Notes under the pieces: model-generated
What the model was told of the DNA's origin: nothing
What the model saw: only the letters and a program-made list of their open reading frames with translations
Database searches by the model: none
Position numbers and translations under genes: made by a program
Shown: positions 51,401 to 63,400 of the stretch, piece by piece
How positions within the stretch are numbered: position 1 is the stretch's first letter
Layout of the letters: every line of letters starts with the position of its first letter
Assembly: GCA_034336665.1 (NCBI GenBank)
Contig: JAPFBE010000013.1
Span: forward strand, 15,355,056-15,419,055
From: Luscinia megarhynchos
Taxonomy: Eukaryota; Chordata; Aves; Passeriformes; Turdidae
Length of the DNA: 64,000 bases
Direction: 5' to 3'

Positions 51401-54400
51401 CATTCAGATCTTCACAGAATCACAGAACATTCTGAGTTGGAAGGAAGCCATAAGGATCATCGAGTCTGACTCCTGGCCCTGCACAGCACCACCCCAAGAG
51501 TCAAACCCTGTGCCTGAGAGCATTGCCCAAATATTTCCTGAGCTCCAGTAACCTTGAGGCTGTGACCATTTCCCTGGGGAGGCTGTTCCAGTGCCCAGTC
51601 ACCCTCTGGGTGAAGAATCTTTTCCTAATATCCACCCTAAACCTCCCCTGGCCCCTCCTCTTCCCCTCACAAGGAACTTGTACCTGCAGTGAAATCTCCC
51701 CTCAGTCTCCTCCAGGCTTAACAGACCAAGTGAGCTCAGCCCCTCCTCATATGGTTTCTCCTTTTCACCATGTTCATTAGCCCCCTGTGGACACTCTCTA
51801 ATAGATTACTGTTTTTTATATTGTGGCACCCAAAACTTCCCCCAGCACTGGAGGTGAGGCTGCCCCAGCTCAGAGCAGAGCAGGACAATCCCCTCCCTTG
51901 CCCAGATGGAGATGCTGCTCCTGATGCCCCCCAGGACACCATTAGCCCTCCTTGCTGCCAGGGCACTGCTGACTCATTCTTGTCTTTATTTTTCTTCATA
52001 TATATTCTACAGCTCCTCAGGACCACTTACAAGTACACCTTCTTAAATACATCTAACTTTCTATTGTGTAACACTTTTCCTATCTCATAAGCATCTACTC
52101 TAATGCATAATTTAGATAATGAACAAAAAATTATGTGACATTCCATAACAAAATTGGCAGAATGGTATTAAAAATATCCTTCCTCTTTGGTAATGAGTCT
52201 TGACCAATCATTTTGTGGAACAGTTTCCTTTTTTTTCCTCCCCACATTTTCTTTACTTTACTGATAAGCTTGTCATGCAAGACAATGTCAAAGTGCAACT
52301 TGTCTAATTATCCTCTCACAGCAAGGAACTAAAACAAAATTTTAAATCTCCATGCTGGTTTTATTATTCTTTTCACTATTTACAAATAGCTTACTTTGGC
52401 TACATCTTGTGCATTTTTTTCCCTTTGGAAGGTTAACTTATAAAGATTGATGTAAACTTCCCTTTTAATTTTTCTGTTCTCCCACTCTTTAAAGAGACAC
52501 ATTACACAGCCTCTTTTCCACGCTTTTACATCTTCACCCACATGCTTCATGTGATCTTAAAGATTGCCAGCAGTATTTTAGAGATTATTTCAGCCCATCT
52601 CTCAACTTTGTGGAAGAAACTTTTTACAGAAAACAACAAACAAGAAATAATTGCTCTACCCCAATCCAATTCATCACTACCATCTGGGCAGCCTTTCCAG
52701 CATTCAAACTGATTTTTTTAAGGAATACACATTCTGTCTGCATATCTAAGGACAAGCCAGAAAAATAAAAAATCAATGACACTAGAAATATTGATACAGT
52801 CTAAATGCAGCAATACAGGACCCTACCATGAAGAAATATTAAAATTACTACTAAAAATTAAAGTTTGTGTAATTTGTGAAATGAACTGAGTGTTAAAAAA
52901 ATAAATTAATATCTTACTTGGTACAATCTGTCAAAGATTTTTATCAAGCAGTCTGAATTAAAGGAGTCACCTAAATATACTTAGCAAATTAAATTCACAT
53001 TAATTGCCTCTACTCTAAGGGCTGAATGCCATTCACCACAGATACATAATTACTGATAGGAAGCATTTCTTTAATTTGTTATGGGAATGTATTTAATACA
53101 GGGGAATATAAGGAGAAGGAAAATAAAATCAAAACTTGGTGTTCTCTTTAGTATTACAAATTCATACTTCCTGATATTAAAATTTTGTAGAAATTTTTCT
53201 TTGTGTTACTACACTGTGTCTCATGTGAAAAGTGCTTTATTGAACACTTCCCAAAACTTGCAGTCTCATTATGAAACAGCCCTTGACCAAGAATTTCTTT
53301 CACATTCATGTAAACTACTAGTATAGATGCTAAATTGCTTCTTTCCAACATATAAAAATGTTTTTTCTCTTTCACTCTTTCAGATGTACAAGAGAAAAAA
53401 ATTCTCTGAAGGACTAATTAGCTCAGACCACACCTCTTTCTGCCCAAGTGAAGTCAAATGAAACTTTCTCCCATTTAGCACCATAGGCAAATTAAGAGCT
53501 ACATCAGATTGAAGGACCAAATCCATTTGTCCCACATCTGTTCCAATCTGGAGTAAATGAATCCTCTTCACTGCCTTGCATGTGATGTCAGTGGGAGGAA
53601 AGCACAGACTCCCCAGCCCCCAGGAGCTCCAAGCAGGAGTCTCTCCATTGTATTGTCACCTCTCTCTGAAGTTACCCAGCTGAAGGCTGGCATTTGCTTT
53701 CCAGGGCAGCTCAGAGCAGTGCCTGTGGTTTTTAATCTAATTAATTATTTTAATCTAATTTAAATTTAACTCTGCTTTGATAGGCACTCAACAACAGGAA
53801 AGAACTAACCTCAGGTGAGTGACTGCAGGTACTAAAGATGTGGGAAAACATTAATTTATTTTTTCCTCCCCATATTATTACTGCTACAGGCAGTGCCCTC
53901 AATCCATGCTGATATCTCAGCCTTCCCCTAACTACTGCATCCACTTGATATTGACACATCACAGCTATTCCACTCCTCCTGATGAGCCTTTATGCAGAGT
54001 CTCCTGACTGTGACTAAGAATTGATTAAATAACTTTGAGCCATCTGCTTGCTGGCTCAGTGCTAGAAGCAGAGCACAGATACAATAAAGACTGGGGATTT
54101 TCTCTGTTAAAAAAGGTGTTCTTAGGCTTAGAATCTTTACCATTTTTGAGGCAGTAACCACAGTAGCCACAGAATAATTGGTAACTTTTTCTAGTGGAAA
54201 GAGACCCACATTGGTGGAAGAAGAAATCCCCGAAAATCTAGGAGTCTTATGGAATGACTGACCACAAAACACACCACTTATTTAGAGTGAAAGGCAGGAA
54301 ACAAAAATCTTTCCCTTAATACTTAAATGCTTCTATGTCAACAAGGAACAGAACTACATTCTGACAAGCAAGCTGAGGATTTGAAAAGGCTTCTCAAAAT

Positions 54401-57400
54401 GATCTGATTGCTTGAAATTACAGAGAACTTTACCTAGACATTAATTGGGTAAAAAACCTCAGGCATTTAAAAAATCCAAAATTGCACCTTTTCTAAGAAA
54501 TGTCACAAGTAAATATGTGTATCTCCTGAAAATTCCTAACATTGATCCAGAAGTACATAGAATGGGGAGTTAGGAAAGGCCCAGGAAAAAACCCAGACAT
54601 ATTTCTACAACATCTTCTAGCAAGGGGTCCTCTTTGACTGCCAGTAAAACTTAAATAGTTTGCTTAAACTTTGGAACTGATCTAGAACACCTTGAGCTGT
54701 GATTTTAAAGAGAAGTTTAAGTATTCATGGTTAACTATTTTTGGCAGAAGAGTCATGCTTAGAGGCTCTCTGACATTCTACTTTCATGTTGCAGCTTGGC
54801 TATTTTAAGGTGTCAGCAAAGTGCCATATAAGTAGATCTACAGAAATTGAGAAATTTTACTTTTACTCCCCATTTTACAGAAATGTTGACAAAAGTTAGA
54901 AAATAAGTACCAACTTCTAAATACATCTTATATCTTAATTTGTACCTCTATTTGGCCAACTAAAGACACAACATTTTACATGTTTATCTCCTGCAATAAG
55001 GTTAAGAAAATAGGCAGGTTGAGTTGTATACAACTGATCAGTCAAGCAGGGCTCAAAGGTTTCTCCTTAAAAATTAAAGTGTGTGTTTAATAACTTACGG
55101 TCTGTGTGACTGACAGCTTTGTACTCAATATAAAACCCTCTGTGGGTGACCAGCTCATCAGAATGGAAGTTGATTGCAACAGAATAGCCATATTCTCTGT
55201 TTCTGTTGTTTTCTGAAAGAGCTTTACAGTATCTAGCAAGGCAAAAGTGAGAATTATTAATTTCTAACCAAACTGACCACTACCATCCTTATTGAGTGGT
55301 AGTGATGTCAAAAAGCTTTAAGACAATGCAATGAGGATCAGCTGTATTTTGGCGTTAAGAAATGCCCAACGAAAAATTTTAGAAAGCCTATTTACAAATT
55401 TCTCCCGCTCCATAATTCTTTTGGGATTAGTGGACTTTGAAACAAAATACAGCAAGATGATCAATCAACTTCATAAACACAAAGAACTTCAAGCATGCTG
55501 GATTTCAGGTTACCCATTTAGGTTTGCAAACCCAAAAGTTCCACGTCCAGGAAAGGATAAAATCATTCAGGCAAATTCAACAGCTGTTGCTTGTTTCAAT
55601 ATGCTCCTTCCAAGAGACAAATTTCTTTGAATAGCATTATTTTTAGTGTTTGTGTAACAAATGCAATCACTGAAGAGCAAGTGGTAAAGAAAATGAAACT
55701 TCTGATTACACAAAATCTTCAGCCAAATCAAGACCACAGCCAGGAATTTACAGTTCAGCTGCAGCTGCATAAAATCCTATAGTTTTCTACATTATTGCTC
55801 TAAGGGGAACAAAAGAAAAGGTAAATACCTGTAAGAAAAAAAACCCAGGATGCCTAAATATGCAGAACTTCAAAGTACAAAGCAATACGCCAGAAAATAA
55901 CATATTTACTCACCTAACTCCATCAATTTCTAACCAGTCTCTGTCACATTTACTGGACCCTGGAGACTTCTCTTGAATTTGTATCACAAGGATTTTTATT
56001 GAGAATTTGTAGCCAGGCAATGGTGCCTAAAAATCAAAAGATAAAAGCCCTGACATGCATCACAAAACGAAAACAGCCCTTGCTCCAAGATGTTCTACCT
56101 ATCACAGGACTGAAAGTACTGCGTTTCTATTATTGAAATTAGACCCTCTGAAGAACCAAAAAACTTTGCTAATTTAAACATCTATAGAAGTGTTTTCAGA
56201 CCCAGCTTTGGCTAGGCTGTGCCTGATGAAGGAGTGTTAGCCTTTCTGCAGCCAGCATAAAGCACTGTATATCTGAGGCTGATGCTGGGTTTGTAATGCC
56301 ATGTGTTCCTGTCCTGCACAGAGGAGGGGGTTTTGTGTTACAATCTGCTAATAATACTGTGAAAGGCAGAGACTTACCAAGTCATATACATGAAAAGTCT
56401 CCTTTACAAGGGAGACTAAAACCATAGGTAAATGCTGAATGGATCAATAGACTGACACATTAGGTGGCTGGTAGAAATCACGAGCAGATTTTAAGTCTTG
56501 CCAAAAGACTTGCTGGAAACTCAGAAGTGAATTTCTGAGCCAGAGAAGATCCTGGCTCTGCAGAATTCAGGGAAATACAGTGTGGTATCCATCATGTGAG
56601 GCATGATTTACATGACCTTTTTTCTTTTTGACACAGAAGAAAAGCCCTGATTATTATTAATTTTCTCTGGCTGCTGGGACTTGTCATCTTACACATTAAT
56701 TTGTTTCTGTCACAAATAATGCTCAAACTTCTGGAAGCTGGCAGTATTTCCTTCCCATAGCCAGCACCTGTGCATAGGACAGGAAAGAAATGCCTGCCTG
56801 AGAAGTCAGCTTCAGTGGTCTCACTAGGTTTTCTCCCTGTTTCACCCACATCAAAAGCCATTTCTCCCAATTTTGTGTCTACATAAGATAAAGAAAAATC
56901 ATCAGTACTCAGAAGAGTTCCCAGCACTTACCTTGATAACCCAGGTGCAGTCAATGTTTGGTGGGTAGTAACTTGGGTAATAAGGGGAACTCAGTGTCCC
57001 ATTCCAGGAGATATAATGACCACCACATACTAGGAGAGAAATACATCAGCAAGGAACACAATTATCCCAGCTGGACCCAAGTGCAGAGTCTACTTCACTT
57101 GCTAGGATCATTCTCTATGTACAGAGTTAGAAAAATACATTGTGAGCGTATTAAACTCACATTTTTTCTGTATTTACTGAAAATCACTTAACTTCCACCT
57201 CCACATAACACTGAATTTCTCTTATTTTTATCAAATTACAGCTAAAGATAAGTGCAAAAACCTCTGACTGAAGTATTTCTTTTTTAAAAAGGCATTATTT
57301 TGTGGTAAGTGAAAGAAAAAACTAGATGTGGATAAAACAAACCTTCCCCTTCTAATTTACGTCTGACAATTCTGTAGGTATTTTCAAAATTAAAAAGCAA

Positions 57401-60400
57401 TCAGCCCAGTGAAGTGAAAACTGATTAATTTCATTTAAACAAGGCAGTTAGTGTATCAGTTCTCAGTTTGAAAATTCATGCCATGCTTGAACAATTTTAT
57501 ACCAAGGACTATCCTAGATATCCAGTCCTTAGTGCTCCTGGTTCCCTCTAGGTAACATTGTGAATGCAAATATGAACATAACAGAAAATAAGATAATTTT
57601 GGAATTTAAAAAAATCTTGTGGCAAAACCTGGGATAAATATAATTTGAAATGCTCATCCTCAGAACAATAAAGCCATTTTAATTAGTAATGTGCATGGGA
57701 TGAGTATTTGGATAAGCAGCATGCAGAGAGACAAGCTGAAATGTGGCTTTGGAGGAGTTTATCCTCTGTGACTTGTTCCACATGTTAAAAAACAGTCACT
57801 TGCTTCATTGTCAAAAACTCGTTTACCAAATATACCTTACCAAATAACTGTGGCTAAACTTGACCCTGTGAAGCCCCTTTATCTCTTCTAAAGTTAGTAC
57901 TACAGTTTAGCATGACTCAAAATACTTCACCACACTGCACTCATGTAAAACCCATAGTACCCCACAGGTTTGGAACACACTTAGGTGTGGAACACACTTT
58001 TGTTATTCAGTTAACTACACTGAACAATGCTTTCAGGAAAAGAACAAAGATAAATTGGAAGTGTTTGCTCTTGTTTTCCATTTTCTTTAAAATCATGCTC
58101 GACAATCTGTGGATGCATTGCCAAAACTGCCCAAGTAGCTGCTCTGTCGCTGGGGCTGTCTGGCCTTGCCTGGACACTCAGTGCCTGTGTCAGTCCAGCT
58201 GCTGCTCTGCCACTGCTCAGTGTTACCCGTGCAAGAACTGGCAAGTAAGGCTTGAGTGGTTACCAGGAAGACAAAATCCCCCAGACCAAAGGATGTTCTC
58301 TCCTCTTTGTTCAATTCTCAGTCTTTCTTAAAGTGGTTCAGAATGATAATTCCCTGCTTTATATGCCAACACTCCCTCCCCCAGATTTGTTCAAGGCAAT
58401 ATCAGCTTTTTTAGAGGCAAAACCAGTAATAAGTGTGCTTCCATCATGTGCTTGTGTCTATTAACTACGTACTGATTTTAGGAATGGCTTGAAAGTGAGC
58501 TTTTAAAATGTTGCTTTCTCCTCTCTGGTCCAGTGAGAAGGTAAGCAGCATTACATTGCTTGATGAGGTTAAACGCACAACAGAAGGAGTCCAGGCTCCA
58601 GGCCCACACCACCTGCAAGGTTACAAAAAAAAAAAACAAACAAAAAAACATTAAAAAAAGTAATCCCAAAACATTTCCCACATTCCTGTCACCCTTGCTG
58701 GGAAGCTGGGCAGAAGTAACACTGATCCCAGCATCTGTGTTTTACAAATGTTCCCTTGGCTGCCACTTCCCTTTTGTTCACCCACCCAGCTGACAGTACA
58801 TGGGATGCTTGGGCTTCCCAGCACTGAGGCTTAGTCACTCTGTGTGTACATCACAGTTTTCTTGCTTAACGAGTGCCCTGGAGTTTCATACCTATAGAAA
58901 CATTGAAAGGCAAGGGCAGATTGTGTTACTTCAGTGGTGATAGTGGCACTGAGAAGCAGAGGTTAGGAATGAAAAGGAAACAAGTGCAGCAGTCTTGAGC
59001 AGCATCTATGCAACAGATAAACCCAGAACATTTCCAGTTTATCCACATTCAGCCTGTTTTTGTGTCACAAAAGCTATCACATAAAATGTGAAGCCCCATG
59101 CTTTTCAACTATTAGTTCCTATTGTTCTTTTACTTGTTAATGTGAGATGCTATTTCTTGCATCTGTAAATTCACTCTTAGGCTTATTCCATTTTGCAACC
59201 CACATCATATTTTTGGACTTTTAAAATTTATTTATAACTCGATGATCCTTTTGGGTCACTTCCAATTCAGAATATTCTGTGATATCTGTGAATTTGTGCA
59301 TTAAAAATTTCTAACAGATTTCTCTTTTTCAATGCACAGCAAATGAAAGCAATTAAGATGAGACCTCACAGTAACAGAGTCCATCTGTTAGTGTGTATTT
59401 CCATCACAGCTCTGAATCAAGTTCTTTTGATGTCATTGAGATCTAAATTGGCAGCATTAAAATCAAATTTTGTAACCTTAAATTGAAAGCTGTCTTCTGC
59501 TTTAGCAGCCTATTCTTTTCAGGCATTTGGAGTGAGACTAGTGAATGAATCTCTGCTTTGCCTCTCCTGCAGACATTATTAAATCCTTTTTAACATAAGA
59601 GCTGACAAAACATTTATACAATAACAATTTAAGTTCTCTTCACATTGCCACGTGGAAATTTTTCAGCATCTTCATCACCCCAGCTGACAGCCCCTGGCTT
59701 ATCTTCTATCTGCACATTCTGTCACAGTATCATCAGAACAGCAAGGCAAGCTATGAGAAGTCCACATGAGATGCTTACTTCTCACAGCACACCTCACCAT
59801 CTCAGCTTGAACATGCTTTAGGATTTGTCACTGAGCAGATGTATTACTGCAGTTTACAGAAAGTGGTGAGCATCAGTTTAGTCCCCATGTGTGACCCTAG
59901 ATCTAAACATCAGGCTGCTACAATTACTGGCTGTCATGGATATTGGACATACTGTTATTATTAGCTCTACTTTATGTGTCTTAACTATGTCCCTAGGCTG
60001 CTTTTGACCCAAACAGAAAACTAATAGACATATGCAAAACAACACATTTTCTAGGGTGGCAATAAAAGCAAACAAAAAGCATTTTTTGTTGAGGTACCAT
60101 CAGGCTTTTAACATAATTTCAGTCACCAAATTCTGTTTTGGTTCTTTAATAGACAGACATCAATGCACATGCTTGAATTTTGTCTTACAGCTTACTGCAT
60201 CTATGTTCTCTGAATGTGTTACATCAGACCTGTGTTGGTCTTGCTGTCTTCCAGGTGTTTTCATGCTCATGGCCAGCTCTACATTTGTAGTTCCTAAAAA
60301 GTTGAGCCAGTGGTAATAATGCACAATGGAGTAACAGCTGCAGATATAATCCATAATAAGTAGCAGAACAGATGCAGGCCCACATCAGGAGCAGGATTCT

Positions 60401-63400
60401 CCTCATTAAGCTGCAGATTGAAAGTAACTCCTTACAAAAACCTTGTGTCCATTCCACGCCAACAATGACAATCTGTTATGTCTTATTTTATAGAGAGCAA
60501 TTAGTATGTTAATAGAGCTGAAGAGGACCACTACTCAATTAAGTTAAAGCACTCTTAAACAAGTGAATTTCAGATTCCTAGCTGAACCTTCATGCCCAGC
60601 TAACCTCTTCCTGAAAGTTCCTAAAAGAAAAAAATTAAGCAAAGTTCCCTTCTTAAAACCATCCATCCTCAGAACCTACAACTTATTTATTTGGTTGACA
60701 GAATAATCTGGAAGACAGATTCCTTGTGCTCATACATGAAGTTTGACTCTGAAAAGTGGGAGTGTAGCCACTCAAATTTAAATAACATCTGAATTCACTT
60801 ATGCAAATAGACTACACAGTGACTCTGAGGATGAAGCTTTCCAACCCCCCTATTATGAGCAAGAATTCAGCTGTGACTGGACTGCCATAAAACATACATT
60901 TTCTGAAAGTAATAGAATACAACACTCTAAAATAGTCGGCATCTTTTTGAGTTGTGAGAGAAATTGTCTGGAAAGGAACTCATTAGGAATTAGTCATAGT
61001 GCAGAATAAACTCCACAGAAATTTGTAACCCATTCTCCAGGGAAGGGGTCATGGCACCAAACCTGTCAGAGTTCAAGGAACATTTGGACAATGCTCTTAG
61101 TCAGATGGTTTGGTTTTAGGTACTCCTCTGAGGAGCAGGGAGTTGGACTTGAAAACCTTTATCAGTCCCTTCCAACTTTTCAAGAAGATTTTTTATTACC
61201 CTACCCAAAACTTTAAATTAAGTTGTATTTCAGATCTCACATGTTATCAATTTGGTACAGTTTCAGAACTCAGTAAAGCATTGTTGTTCTGTGTATCATA
61301 CCTGGTAATGATCTTGTTCTGCAGTGGGAGAAGGAAATCATATGCTGAAAGGTGGTGAGATGCACAGCTCTCTGGAGTGACACCATGCAAAGTGATAATT
61401 ACCAGTCTCACCACATAATTAGAAGGAACTCGAAGTCTCCATTGATAAAAAGACTTTTTGGGATTCATCAGAGTTAGAGTCCTGTTGTTACCTGGCTTGG
61501 CATACAGGTCAAAGGATACTGCTACAAAAAAGAATGTAGACCAGTATGGAAAAACTGCTAGACTGAAAGGTAAATTCTTGGATAAGATTTCAGAGAAAGT
61601 AGAAGCAATCACCTACCCACATTTCTTGGCTACTCTATTCCCTTTTTGCTCTCACATTTACAGCTCTGCTCCCTTTCCCTATCAGACTGCATCACCTTCT
61701 GCTCTGGCCAAGGAAGCTCAAAGCCTCTCCATCACCAGCTCCTTGCACACTCCACAAGCAGGAGCTGATTCAGCTGCAATTGCTACAATATCTGCTCACA
61801 CCCACTGCCTCCTTTGCCGTCTTCTCTTCTTCCTTCTCCGTGCGGTGAGAACACTAAGTACACGAAGACAAATCTCAAGATGTGCTTCATATGAAGAAAT
61901 CAGGCAAAGCGAATTAAAGCTCTACATTATCTGACTGATCACTAACAACATATAACCAAAATTGCCTAATCACAAGCCAAATTAAGTACAATTTTCAGAG
62001 GTTTTGTTGGGTGTTTTTTGTTTTGTTTTTGCTTGGTTTTTGTTTTTTTTGTTTTTGTTTTTAGAGATGGCAAAAAATAGGAGCTACAGCTCACTGCAAT
62101 TCAGTTTGGTCTATTAAATTTCAACCATTCTAGTCAGAATATCAGAATAAAAGCTGTAAGGTATTTTCATTTGAAACACATGACATGGAGATGCCATAAT
62201 CTAGTTTAGTTCATAAGCCCTACAGATATAAGAATAATTGGAAAAATGCCATTTATCTATGAGAGGATCCCACTCCCCCCCAAAGTGGTATCACTTGGGA
62301 TTGAAGATAATTACCTGATTTTTGCATCACATCATATTCTGTGAAATCTGAAACTGAAATGTAATAATTATCAGTTATGCAAGCCAAGACACAAAGTGGA
62401 GAAAGAAAAATAGACAGAATAGGTATTAAATGACAGGTACATTGTTACCAAAAAGCTCCATTGTATCAAGATCAAAATCTTTCTCCCCAGAACTGAACAA
62501 GGGAGCTGCTTGTTTACTACAGATTTCTTTTTGTTGCACTGGGGTTAATTTTTTAAGAGAAGCAACCATATCTTGTGGTGCCCAGAATGTATTCCAGAAG
62601 TATGCTCGTGGCCCAGATTCTCCTTCACTGTAAAAGGAAAAAAAAAGCATCATAAATATAGTCTAATTACTGTTTTGGACATGGTTTCCACTGGTCTGCA
62701 TTTTTGGCTGGCACAGTTTCACAGCCAGCTGAACTTCTGTGCCCAATAGCTGCTGCTAAAAACAGTGACAAAAAGCTCCCTTGTTTATTTTTGCTGTACA
62801 GAAGAATTATTTTTGACATATTGGCTTAACCAGCTTCACAGTGAGACTGAAAACGACATCGTGAAATCCTTCAATAGTTTTTATGAAATTGGATGTTACA
62901 ATCCCTGCTGTTTAATTATACATTTTTAAGATCATATAACAGCTCGAGGCATGCTGTAATTAATATTTTTAATGGAAGCTAGCACTATACAACAACTCAA
63001 TTTTATACATGTGCTTTGATACAGCATTTCACACAATCTTTATTGAAATAAAGAATCCTTGAGCATACACATACAAGTTAATACTTCAGTGATTCCACCA
63101 CAATCCTTTTGAAACTGCCTGTGCACTGATCCTTCAGGTTTTTCAGAAACTTCCAGGATTATAATAACCTGCTGCTCAATAGATTTACATTTCTTACCCA
63201 GCTCTCAAATAGTGTTTTGCCCCAAATTACACATTTAAGGATTTGTTTTCAGAGGTTAAAACAGATCTTCATTTGAATAGAAACATCCAAAATAAGATCC
63301 TTTGAGTACTGAATTGTTGTTTCAAAAATTAAAAGTAGATTAATAGACAACAAAACAACTCATGGACTCAGGAACAATTATTCAAAATTCATTTCTCTCA

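Noticed and set aside
57601..57640. Minus-strand PGFATRFF followed by a stop, resembling the end of CUB1.
   Set aside because: Only eight residues match, there is no acceptor or open upstream frame, and it is followed at once by a stop. It is kept only as a possible relic.
58910..58972. Possible 57-nt minus-strand exon ([15 protein letters not shown]) with acceptor and GTATGA donor.
   Set aside because: The outgoing phase does not fit the next exon and the peptide resembles no part of a CUB domain.
60230..60300. Possible minus-strand exon between a TTTTTAG acceptor and a CAG|GTCTG donor.
   Set aside because: Its length breaks the required phase between the CUB1 and CUB2 exons and its translation has no CUB features.
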